Below, piece by piece: positions 6,828 through 13,514 of a stretch of 16,550 nt of DNA. Position 1 is the stretch's first letter. The number at the start of each line of letters is the position of its first letter. A program made the position numbers and the translations under genes. This DNA comes from Treponema sp. (GTDB lineage: Bacteria; Spirochaetota; Spirochaetia; Treponematales; Breznakiellaceae): NCBI GenBank assembly GCA_031288815.1, contig JAITQR010000178.1:1-16550 (forward strand), given 5' to 3'. The notes under the pieces were generated by a model, which saw nothing but the letters and a program-made list of their open reading frames with translations, had not been told where the DNA came from and ran no database searches.

Positions 6828-7855
6828 AGCCCCGGAACCTGCCGCTTTTTCTCTTTCTCTTTTCCCTTTTGTGCTCCCCCGGGGCGGCCCAGGAGGTTTC
6901 CAGACAGACAAGGCCGAGGGCAAAGCCCCGGACAGAATTTTATCTGACACCCGAAACCGTCTACGTGGGAGACCGGGCCCGGCTGGTGATCCACCTGGGG
7001 GCGGAATTTGCCGGGACAGCCCCCTTTATCCTGGAAGACCCGGCGAAGCTGCCCCGGCGAAAGGATATCCACATACACCGGCTGGAACTGGATTACCGCC
7101 GGGGAGACCGGGAGCCGGGAGGGGTTTCCGGCGCGCCCCGGCTGCTGGTGGATTTTACCCCCTACGCCCCGGGCCTCCTTGAGATACCCCCCCTGCCCCT
7201 GGCCGGCGGCGGGGGGATTGAGGGCCTCCGGCTGGATATCGCTTCCATCCTGGGCCCCGGAAAAGACGCGCTGGTTCTCTCCGGGCCCGCCCTTCCCCTG
7301 GCCGCGCCAGGCACCATGCCGCTCATTTTTGGTACGGCCCTGGGGATCATTTTCCTCTTCCTGGGGGGAATCGGGGGAAGCTTCTGGGCCAGGAAGAACC
7401 TGGGGGGTATTCTGGAAATACGGCGGAAGCGGCGGCTCGTGGCCCTGATGGGAAGAGCGGAGCGCCGGTTCAGGCAAAGACTTGCCGAGGGCGGGGACTA
7501 CCAGGCCGTGCTGGGTCTCGTTTCCGCCGAATTCAGGAACTTTTTAGGCTCTTTTACCGGGTACAACTGCCTGGCCATGAGCGCGGGGGAATTCTTCGCC
7601 CTGCCGCCTCTGTTTCCCCCGAATCCCGCCGGCAACGCCGCCGGGACGGGGAAAACGGCGGGGGAGGATCGGGCGGCGCCTCCTGCCCCGGCGGCGGAAC
7701 TGGGCGGGGCCTCCCTGGGGCCTTTTTTCCGCAACCTGGACCGGCTGCGCTACAGCGGGGAAAAACCGGGAAGCGCCGATATAGCCGGCGTCCTGGACGA
7801 GCTGCGGAGCTTTACCGGGAGCCTGGGAAACGCCCTGCGGGGAAGGACGGGATGA
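6824..7855 (+). CDS. Bat-operon membrane protein with periplasmic beta domain (DUF4381/BatD-like position)
   Basis: A 343-residue protein starting at a gtg that overlaps the DUF58 stop (gtga) and follows a gggggatc ribosome site. Residues 5-22 form a signal peptide ending SPGAA. A periplasmic beta-rich domain follows (TPETVYVGDRARLVIHL at about 42-58; a second strand set around 107-128), the start of which resembles the beginning of BatD proteins. One membrane span lies at about 165-188. After it comes a basic cytoplasmic helix (RRKRRL, RAERRFRQRL) and a region ending near SLGNALRGR that includes a Pro/Ala/Gly-rich stretch at 262-298. Many bat operons have a small membrane protein between DUF58 and batA (DUF4381 type). 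Assignment rests on position and architecture; no catalytic motif is visible. Confidence 0.75.
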   Translation: MKPRNLPLFLFLFSLLCSPGAAQEVSRQTRPRAKPRTEFYLTPETVYVGDRARLVIHLGAEFAGTAPFILEDPAKLPRRKDIHIHRLELDYRRGDREPGGVSGAPRLLVDFTPYAPGLLEIPPLPLAGGGGIEGLRLDIASILGPGKDALVLSGPALPLAAPGTMPLIFGTALGIIFLFLGGIGGSFWARKNLGGILEIRRKRRLVALMGRAERRFRQRLAEGGDYQAVLGLVSAEFRNFLGSFTGYNCLAMSAGEFFALPPLFPPNPAGNAAGTGKTAGEDRAAPPAPAAELGGASLGPFFRNLDRLRYSGEKPGSADIAGVLDELRSFTGSLGNALRGRTG

Positions 7856-8853
7856 ACATCGGTTTCGAGTATCCGGCGATACTGGCCCTGGGTCTCGTTT
7901 TTGTTCCCCTGGCGGTTTTTATTCCCCGCCTGTTCCGCGGCCTTTTTGTCCTCAGGATCCCCCTGGGAGCGCCGGGCGGCCTTCCCTTCAAAGTCCCCTT
8001 CCGGGGCGGGCTTCCGCTCAAAATCCTTAAGGGGCTTGAAATTTCCGGGGCGCTGCTCCTCTTTATCGCCGCGGCGGGGCCGGTGAGCAAGTCCGTGGAA
8101 AGGGTCTGGCTCAACCGGGGGATGGATATTCTCTTCGTGCTGGACATCAGCCCCAGCATGGCGGGGATAGACATGAACGGCCGCAGCCGTTTCGACGCGG
8201 CCAGGGAGCTTATCCGCGGCTTCGCCGAAAACCGGCCTTCCGACGCTATCGGCTTGGCGGCGCTGGGCTATGACGCGGCTTTGCTGGTTCCCCCCACGGT
8301 GGACCGCCAGGCGCTCTTTTCCCGGCTGGAGGGCCTCCGAATCGCCGAACTGGGAGACGGTACGGCCCTGGGCATGGGTCTCGCCGTGGCCGCCCTGCAC
8401 CTGCGGAATTCCCCCGCCCCGCGCCGGGCCGTGGTACTGCTTTCGGACGGGGAAAACAACGCCGGGGCGGTGCATCCCCTGAGTGCCGCGCCGGTGCTTC
8501 GGGATTTGGGGATTTCCCTCTGGGTGGTGGGTATAGGAAGCGGCGGGGAGATCCCCATCGACTACGTGGATCCCTTTACCCGGATGCGGAGAACCGGGCT
8601 CTTTGATTCCCGTTTCGATTCGGAAAGCCTCAGGGCCATCGCCCGGGCCGGGGAGGGGGTCTATATCGCCGCGCCCTCCGGAGAAGCCCTGACCGGGGCC
8701 TTTTCCCGAATCGCCGGGGAAGAGCGGATGGTGAGCCGGCCGGGGCTTCTGATCAGGCGGAGGAACCGCCACGAGCCCCTGATCGTCCTGGCCCTGGCCT
8801 TCCTGGCCGGGTCACGTTTTCTCCGCCGCTGCCTTCTGGGAGGCTGGGTATGA
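7852..8853 (+). CDS. BatA, membrane-anchored vWA protein
   Basis: A 333-residue inner-membrane protein with hydrophobic segments near residues 8-25 and 60-76 and another near 308-324. Between them lies a vWA domain with a complete metal site: DISPS at 98-102, DGTALG at 169-174 (the conserved Thr) and VVLLSDGENN at 194-203. The segment SMAGIDMNGRSRFDAAREL is the usual BatA sequence after the metal site. Its ATG overlaps the preceding stop (atga) and follows an ggaaggac ribosome site. BatA was linked to aerotolerance in Bacteroides fragilis and to oxidative stress in Borrelia (BB0173, from memory). With BatB it is expected to present vWA domains for MoxR- or BatC/D-dependent assembly; the ligand is unknown. 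Confidence 0.93.
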   Translation: MNIGFEYPAILALGLVFVPLAVFIPRLFRGLFVLRIPLGAPGGLPFKVPFRGGLPLKILKGLEISGALLLFIAAAGPVSKSVERVWLNRGMDILFVLDISPSMAGIDMNGRSRFDAARELIRGFAENRPSDAIGLAALGYDAALLVPPTVDRQALFSRLEGLRIAELGDGTALGMGLAVAALHLRNSPAPRRAVVLLSDGENNAGAVHPLSAAPVLRDLGISLWVVGIGSGGEIPIDYVDPFTRMRRTGLFDSRFDSESLRAIARAGEGVYIAAPSGEALTGAFSRIAGEERMVSRPGLLIRRRNRHEPLIVLALAFLAGSRFLRRCLLGGWV

Positions 8854-9929
8854 ACGGAGCGCCGGTTTCCCTTGCCGGGCCCGAGGGCTCCTTCGTCCTG
8901 GAAAAGCCCCAGGCGCTTTGGGCCCTGGCCCTCCTGGCCGTCTTTATCCTGTTTCGTCTCATCCTGGATCGCCGGTACCGGGGCCGCCGGGGGCTTGGTT
9001 TCTTCGCCCTTTTCGCGTCCCCCGGCCTTGAACCGGCCGGAGGGGATTCCCCCTTTCCCGGCGCGGCGGGGGAAAACGCCGGAGGCGGCCGGACGAGGAC
9101 TCTCAGAAGGCGCTACTATTTGTCCCATATATTTTTCTGGCTTTCCCTGGGCTGTCTTATCGCCGCCCTCTCCGGCCCCCGCTGGGGGCTTCGGATCGTC
9201 CCGGAGTACCGCCGGGGTCTCGACGTGGTCCTGGCCCTGGATCTTTCCCGGAGCATGGAAGCGCGGGATCTCGGCCTTTCCCGGCTGGAACGGGCCGCGG
9301 AAATCGGCCGGGAAATGACGGAAACCATGGGAGGAGTCCGCTTCGGTGTCGCGGTGAGCCGGGGCAGGGGAGTGCTGGCGGTTCCCCTGACCGGCGATAG
9401 CGAGGCGGTCTTCAGTTTTCTCGCGGCCGCGGGCGCTTCGGCCCTTACCGGATCGGGTACCGATCTGGAGGCCCTGGTGGACGCGGCCTCGGCCGCCTTT
9501 ACGGATTCCTTTCCCTCCCGGCGGGTCATCGTCCTTCTCTCCGATGGGGAAGCCCTGAGCGGCTCCCTGAACGAGGCGGTAGACCGGGCCAGGCTCCGGG
9601 AGATCGCCCTGGCGGCGGTGGGAATCGGTTCCGACCAGGGCGGGCCGCTTTCTTTTGAGGCCGGCCCTCCCGTCATAAGCCGCCGCAGGCCCGAAGCGCT
9701 GCGGAGCGCCGCGATAAAAAGCGGGGGAATCTACATCGACGGGAATTCGGCCGAGGCCTCCCGGCTCCTCCGCTCTTACCTGGAATCCCTGGCCTTTGAA
9801 TCGGGGATCGGAGGCGGCCGCAACGAAAAAAAAGCCCGGTGGAATCTCTTCGTTATCGCCGCCCTGTTCCTGTTCGGGGCTTCCAAATGCTGTCTTTTAG
9901 TCCGGAGGGATCGCCGTGGGGGAACTTAA
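8850..9929 (+). CDS. BatB, membrane-anchored vWA protein
   Basis: A 359-residue inner-membrane protein overlapping batA by 4 nt (atga). Membrane spans lie at about 21-39, 92-107 and 330-347. The vWA metal site is DLSRS at 131-135, with the Thr in GSGTDLEAL and the Asp in VIVLLSDGEA, so it should bind divalent metal. Residues 60-85 are an unusual Gly/Ala-rich loop between the first two spans (PAGGDSPFPGAAGENAGGG). The Borrelia counterpart BB0172 has been reported, from memory, to bind integrin via its vWA domain. The operon context argues for pairing with BatA in the aerotolerance complex rather than host binding. Confidence 0.92.
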   Translation: MNGAPVSLAGPEGSFVLEKPQALWALALLAVFILFRLILDRRYRGRRGLGFFALFASPGLEPAGGDSPFPGAAGENAGGGRTRTLRRRYYLSHIFFWLSLGCLIAALSGPRWGLRIVPEYRRGLDVVLALDLSRSMEARDLGLSRLERAAEIGREMTETMGGVRFGVAVSRGRGVLAVPLTGDSEAVFSFLAAAGASALTGSGTDLEALVDAASAAFTDSFPSRRVIVLLSDGEALSGSLNEAVDRARLREIALAAVGIGSDQGGPLSFEAGPPVISRRRPEALRSAAIKSGGIYIDGNSAEASRLLRSYLESLAFESGIGGGRNEKKARWNLFVIAALFLFGASKCCLLVRRDRRGGT

Positions 9930-10596
9930 ACGATCCGGCGGAAAGCACGCGCCGCCCTCGTCCCGGTCATCGGTACCGCCTTCTCCGCCGCCGGCATCGC
10001 TGTTTTTGATTCTGCTTCTCCTTCCGCTCCTGGGAGCCTGCTCGGGTTTCCCCGGAAGGCTCCTCATCATGGAGGGGAATTTCTACCAGTCCCAGGGCAT
10101 GTACACCAAGGCAATCGCCGCCTACCTCAAGGCCCTGGACTACCCGGAACTGATTCCCTACGCGGAGTACGGACTGGGTTCAAGCTACCAGGCCCTGGAC
10201 GAGGGGAAGGCGGCCCTGGAACGCTTCAAGGCGGCGGAGGCGGCCCTGGGCGCGGCCCCGGAAAAAACGCCCCCCCAGGGGCGGGAACTGTCCTACCGGA
10301 TCCGCTACAATACCGGGCTGGTTCTCTTTGGGGAGGAGGATTTTGAGGGGGCCGCGGAGGCTTTCCGGGGAGCTTTGGAGATCGACGGCAACCGGACAGA
10401 GGCGAAGCGCAACCTGGAACTGAGCCTCCTCTCCCGGCCCCGGGACAAAACACCCTCCGCCGCCCGGGGGGAAGGCGGGGACAGCCAAAGCCAGGGGGCA
10501 AAGGCCCTCTTTGATTACCTCAGCAGGAAGGAACAGAACCAATGGAAAAGTCAGGAATGGATAGAGGAGGCCCCCTCAACAGGCCAGGATTACTGA
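9916..10596 (+). CDS. BatC-like TPR lipoprotein
   Basis: A 226-residue exported protein starting at gtg 9916, 14 nt inside batB, with ggaggg as ribosome site. A Pro/Ser-rich lead is followed by a hydrophobic stretch and lipobox LLGAC (Cys42), so it is probably lipid-anchored and faces the periplasm. After that lie three TPR-like repeats: about residues 50-78 (QSQGMYTKAIAAYLKAL), 82-112 (YAEYGLGSSYQALDEGKAAL) and 128-160 (YNTGLVLFGEEDFEGAAEAF). The remaining tail is charged and low-complexity (SAARGEGGDSQSQG). TPR domains mediate protein contacts, here probably with BatA, BatB or the BatD part. Gene order (batA, batB, TPR) matches Bat clusters elsewhere. Confidence 0.85.
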   Translation: MGELKRSGGKHAPPSSRSSVPPSPPPASLFLILLLLPLLGACSGFPGRLLIMEGNFYQSQGMYTKAIAAYLKALDYPELIPYAEYGLGSSYQALDEGKAALERFKAAEAALGAAPEKTPPQGRELSYRIRYNTGLVLFGEEDFEGAAEAFRGALEIDGNRTEAKRNLELSLLSRPRDKTPSAARGEGGDSQSQGAKALFDYLSRKEQNQWKSQEWIEEAPSTGQDY

Positions 10597-12413
10597 GCCT
10601 CCCCGGGGCGTCGAACCGGAGCTTCCCGTGTCCCTTAATCGAGTTTTTTCGCGTAAAGGGGCGCGGGCGCCCCGGGCGAAAAATCCACAAGCCCAGGCTG
10701 CTGGCGGGTTTCCTGGTCTTGGCGGGGCTCCTACCCCGGCCCGGCCGTCTGGAAGCCCAGACTCCCCCCGGGCTAAAGACGGAGACCTTCCCCCAATCCC
10801 CCCTTGCTGGGGAATACTGGGCCGTCCGCTTGCTGGTGGATCATCCCATCCCCCGGGAAGTCGAGGTGGAACTGCCTCCCCTGCCCCCCGCCCTTTCCCT
10901 GGATCGGATACGGGTCGAGCCCCGGCTTACGGAAGACCCCGACGGGACCGTCCGGCGGCAAACCATGCTGGAATACTACTTTTTCCTCAACGCCGCCGGC
11001 AGCGTTTCCCTGCGGCCCTTTGAACTCTCCGTTCCCTTGCCGCAGGCCCCGGCCCTTCCGGACACGCCGGAAGATCCGGAGAAAACCGGGGACGGCGGAA
11101 ACGGCGGGAACATGGGAGAAGCCGGGCGTATCCGGTTCCTTTCCCCGGCCGTCCGGTTCCTCGTCAGGGCACCCGGCGAGGCCGGTGCCGTCCGGTCTTC
11201 CCGGACGAGCCCCCGGCTTTCCTGGAAGGAGACCCCCGCCCTGCTCCGTTCGGGAGAAGAGGCGGAGTTTACCCTTGTCCATCAGGGCTGGGATCCCCGC
11301 CTCCCCCTTCCTTCCCCGCAAAGCCTCATGCCCCGGACGCCTGTCGGGGCTATCCTCGAAGCCTCCCCTCCCCGGGAAGACGACGAGGCGGCGGGGATTC
11401 TCCTCCGGCTCCGGCTCATTCCCCTGGAGGAAGGCCGTCTGAACATCCCCGGTTTCAGCGTCTCCGCCGGGGATTACAGCCTGGATATCCCCGCCCTAAG
11501 CGTCCCGGTAAGCGGCGGGAGCCGGGATCGGAGTTCCCCAGGTCCGGCTTCCGCTTCCTCCGGCTCATCCCGGGAGGGGGTGTCCCTTTCCCCGGAGCCC
11601 CCGGCCCGGGAGCACCTTCCCTTTCCGGAAACCGCGCTGAACCCCCTCCTCCCTTTCAGGGCCCGCTGCGGGAGCATCCGGGATACGGCAAGGGCCCTCT
11701 GGGACAGGGGGCTCCGGGCGGAGGCTCTGGCCGAACTCAGGCGGAACGAGCGGGACTACGCCGGGGGTCCGGCCCTGATCCCCCTCCGCCGGGAGGCGGA
11801 AAAATCGCTGGGGCTTTTCGGGAACGGGGATGAAACCTGGCGGCCCCGCCTTCTTTTGGCGGGGATCTTCCTAATCTCCGCCGGCCTGGCCCTGGCTTCC
11901 CTGTTTCTCGGCTTCCTCCCCCGGAAAAGGGTAACCCCCGGCTTGGCTTGGTGTTATAAGGGTATTGGAAAATTGAGCCGGTTCAAAAAGCCGGCCGGTC
12001 CTGAGCCGGCTGCTGGAAAAAGCGGCGGAACCTCCGGTTCCTGTGAATTTGAGGAACCTGCCCAAAAGACCGGCGTTTTGGAACAGCCTTATTTAAAAAG
12101 GAACCCGTGGTTTTTTAGGATTTTTACGGTTGTTTTCGCCCTTCCGGCGTTTTTTTCCCTGTGGAGGCTGGGGGGTTCCCTTCCCGAGTTTCCCCTTTCC
12201 GGTTCTGAGGGCCCGGCCCGGCCCGCCTTGACCAGAGAGGCCGAAGCCTTCAGGGTTCCCGGCCCGGAAGGAACCGTGGCCTTCCGCTTTGAAGAAGGCC
12301 GCCGGGTGCTGGTCCGTTCCCTCCGGGGCGAATGGGCCTACGCGGAGATTCCCGGCCGGGAAGAGGGAAGAAAGGCCGGCTGGGTAAAGATAGAGGCCTT
12401 GGTTTTCTACTAA
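10542..12413 (+). CDS. BatD-like oxygen-tolerance protein fused to a BatE-like TPR/SH3 module
   Basis: A 623-residue membrane protein. The ATG at 10542 follows an aggaaggaa ribosome site at 8-nt spacing and overlaps batC by 55 nt; a second in-frame ATG lies at 10557. After a 45-residue lead comes a signal peptide (about 52-72, RLLAGFLVLAGLL, cut near LEA). Residues 75-325 hold two beta domains like BatD (PREVEVELPPLPPALSLDRI; ETPALLRSGEEAEFTLV). Residues 362-425 are a helical, TPR-like segment. There are two spans at about 436-459 and 524-542 separated by a basic linker. Residues 567-620 form an SH3-like domain (EGTVAFRFEEGRRVLV, GWVKIEAL). BatE proteins have this TPR, two-span, SH3 layout, so BatD and BatE appear joined here. 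The inference is from architecture, not a database match. Confidence 0.8.
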   Translation: MEKSGMDRGGPLNRPGLLSLPGASNRSFPCPLIEFFRVKGRGRPGRKIHKPRLLAGFLVLAGLLPRPGRLEAQTPPGLKTETFPQSPLAGEYWAVRLLVDHPIPREVEVELPPLPPALSLDRIRVEPRLTEDPDGTVRRQTMLEYYFFLNAAGSVSLRPFELSVPLPQAPALPDTPEDPEKTGDGGNGGNMGEAGRIRFLSPAVRFLVRAPGEAGAVRSSRTSPRLSWKETPALLRSGEEAEFTLVHQGWDPRLPLPSPQSLMPRTPVGAILEASPPREDDEAAGILLRLRLIPLEEGRLNIPGFSVSAGDYSLDIPALSVPVSGGSRDRSSPGPASASSGSSREGVSLSPEPPAREHLPFPETALNPLLPFRARCGSIRDTARALWDRGLRAEALAELRRNERDYAGGPALIPLRREAEKSLGLFGNGDETWRPRLLLAGIFLISAGLALASLFLGFLPRKRVTPGLAWCYKGIGKLSRFKKPAGPEPAAGKSGGTSGSCEFEEPAQKTGVLEQPYLKRNPWFFRIFTVVFALPAFFSLWRLGGSLPEFPLSGSEGPARPALTREAEAFRVPGPEGTVAFRFEEGRRVLVRSLRGEWAYAEIPGREEGRKAGWVKIEALVFY

Positions 12414-12511
12414 GAACCGGCGCGGAAATAATGGGGAGCGTTTTATTCGATTCCCGCGCGGTTCCTAAGGCTGTACCGGGGAAGGGCTGCCTTACATTCT
12501 ACCGCGCGGGA
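12414..12511 (+). promoter_or_regulatory. Leader with two mutually exclusive hairpins before the Smr gene
   Basis: Hairpin A pairs 12414-12425 with 12454-12464 (11 pairs, bulged G at 12420, 28-nt loop). Hairpin B pairs 12452-12462 with 12501-12511 (11 perfect pairs, tcccgcgcggt/accgcgcggga). They share 12454-12462, so only one can form. B covers the gggag ribosome site (12508-12512) of the ATG at 12518. No T run follows, so neither looks like an intrinsic terminator. A weak -10-like tacatt occurs at 12493-12498. Confidence 0.45.
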
Positions 12512-12517
12512 GCCCTT

Positions 12518-13087
12518 ATGGATTTCGGCCAGATACTTGAGCAGTGGGAGCGGGAGACCGGGAAACCCGGCGCCTTCCGATGGGGGGGCAAAAAAACAAA
12601 AAACCCGGCGGCCGGGGGCAAGGGGAAGGCTTCCCCCTCCGGGACGCCGGGGCAAGGCGGAAAAAACCCGGCTCCCGGAGAAGATGACCAGCCTCCCTTG
12701 GGAAACGCGGCGCTTTCCCTGATCCGCTGGCTCAATACCAACGGGGTTTACGATAAAGACGCGGAAGAAGGGGACCTCTACCTGTCCCCCGGTGAGAAAC
12801 GCCGCCGCCTCCTGGCCCGCAGGCCGGACGCGGAGATCGATCTCCACGGCTTGAGCCAGGACGAGGCCTGGGCCTCCCTGGAGAGTTTTTTCGCCCGCGC
12901 CAAAGACCGGGGCTACATCAAAGTTTCGGTGATCCACGGAAAGGGGAACCATTCGGCGGGGGAAGCGGTGCTAAAACGTACGGTACGGAAATTTATCGAA
13001 AACTGCCCCTTCGCCGGGGAAAGCGGCCACCGGGATTCCCGTTCCGGGGGGAACGGGGCAACCTGGGTACTACTGAAAGGGAAATAG
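12518..13087 (+). CDS. Smr (MutS2-type) domain protein
   Basis: A 189-residue protein with a C-terminal Smr domain, a nuclease fold found alone or at the end of MutS2. Motifs DLHG (residues 108-111) and HGKG (140-143) are both present, as is the closing ATWVLLKG. The N-terminal half is basic, Gly/Pro/Lys-rich and probably disordered (26-58). The start at 12518 (MDFGQILEQWE) is chosen because a gggag site lies 5 nt upstream; an in-frame ATG at 12431 would add 29 residues that look random and lies within the leader hairpins. It follows the bat operon by 104 nt and may be read through from it. Substrate (branched DNA, RNA or rescue of stalled ribosomes) is not decidable. Convergent with infA. 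Confidence 0.85.
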   Translation: MDFGQILEQWERETGKPGAFRWGGKKTKNPAAGGKGKASPSGTPGQGGKNPAPGEDDQPPLGNAALSLIRWLNTNGVYDKDAEEGDLYLSPGEKRRRLLARRPDAEIDLHGLSQDEAWASLESFFARAKDRGYIKVSVIHGKGNHSAGEAVLKRTVRKFIENCPFAGESGHRDSRSGGNGATWVLLKGK

Positions 13088-13119
13088 ACGCGGGAACCCG
13101 CGGGGCTCAGGGATCCCGG

Positions 13120-13344
13120 CTACCGTTCACGGTAGATAATCCGGCCCCGGCTAAGATCGTAGGGCGAAAGGGCTATCCGGACCCGGTCGCCAGGAACTAT
13201 ACGGATATAGTGCTTCCTCATTTTTCCTGAAAGATGAGCTAAGATGAGGTGGCCGTTCTGGTTGTCCAACTCCACCCTGAACATGGTATTTGGCAGGGCT
13301 TCCCGGACTACCCCTTCCACCTCAATCGCTTCTTCTTTGGCCAC
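13120..13344 (-). CDS. Translation initiation factor IF-1
   Basis: A 74-residue S1-like OB-fold protein that occupies the ribosomal A site during initiation with IF-2 and IF-3. It shows the family pattern [17 protein letters not shown], then [19 protein letters not shown] and [20 protein letters not shown], close to the usual length of about 72. The ATG at 13344 follows a gaaggag ribosome site. It is the sole gene of its unit on this strand, expressed from the promoter at 13398-13427. The 3' end faces the Smr gene 32 nt away; a short cgcggg/cccgcg hairpin at 13089-13102 with a two-base centre lies between them and may end one or both transcripts, but lacks a T run. Confidence 0.98.
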   Translation of the reverse strand: MAKEEAIEVEGVVREALPNTMFRVELDNQNGHLILAHLSGKMRKHYIRIVPGDRVRIALSPYDLSRGRIIYRER

Positions 13345-13397
13345 ATAAACTCCTTCTCCAGAGAAACATCACGCGAACCTTCGGTTCAACAAGATAA

Positions 13398-13427
13398 ATG
13401 CTAGCCGTACAGGCCGATCTCTGTCAA
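13398..13427 (-). promoter_or_regulatory. infA promoter (sigma70 type)
   Basis: On the minus strand a perfect TTGACA (13427-13422), an 18-bp spacer, then TAGCAT (13403-13398, 4 of 6). Transcription would start near 13391 and give a leader of about 47 nt. In it lies a small hairpin gaacc-gaa-ggttc (13375-13387) and the gaaggag ribosome site. Confidence 0.65.
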
Positions 13428-13463
13428 TTACGCCTGGACACCCCGGCCAAAACAAGCGGCGTA

Positions 13464-13492
13464 TTGTTTATATTAGGATCTTGCCATATAAT
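13464..13492 (+). promoter_or_regulatory. Promoter of the response regulator-PHP unit (sigma70 type)
   Basis: TTGTTT (13464-13469), 17-bp spacer, then a perfect TATAAT (13487-13492). The start would be near 13499, about 16 nt before the ATG at 13515, with an aaaaggg ribosome site inside. Divergent from the infA promoter, about 60 bp away. Confidence 0.7.
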
Positions 13493-13514
13493 TTCCCCAA
13501 AAGGGTATGTTTTC

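Noticed and set aside
6452..7477. 341-residue minus-strand open frame over the DUF58 and membrane protein genes
   Set aside because: Pro/Gly/Arg-rich shadow of the high-GC plus-strand genes; the plus frames have clear domains.
7750..8772. 340-residue minus-strand open frame over batA
   Set aside because: Shadow opposite a well-supported vWA gene; composition typical of antisense frames in GC-rich DNA.
13089..13102. Hairpin between smr and infA as intrinsic terminator
   Set aside because: Stem has only a 2-base centre and no T run on either strand; weak at best.
13398..13514. In-frame upstream ATG giving a 464-residue response regulator
   Set aside because: The added segment includes the promoter boxes of both divergent units and does not resemble a protein; REC1 starts at 13515.
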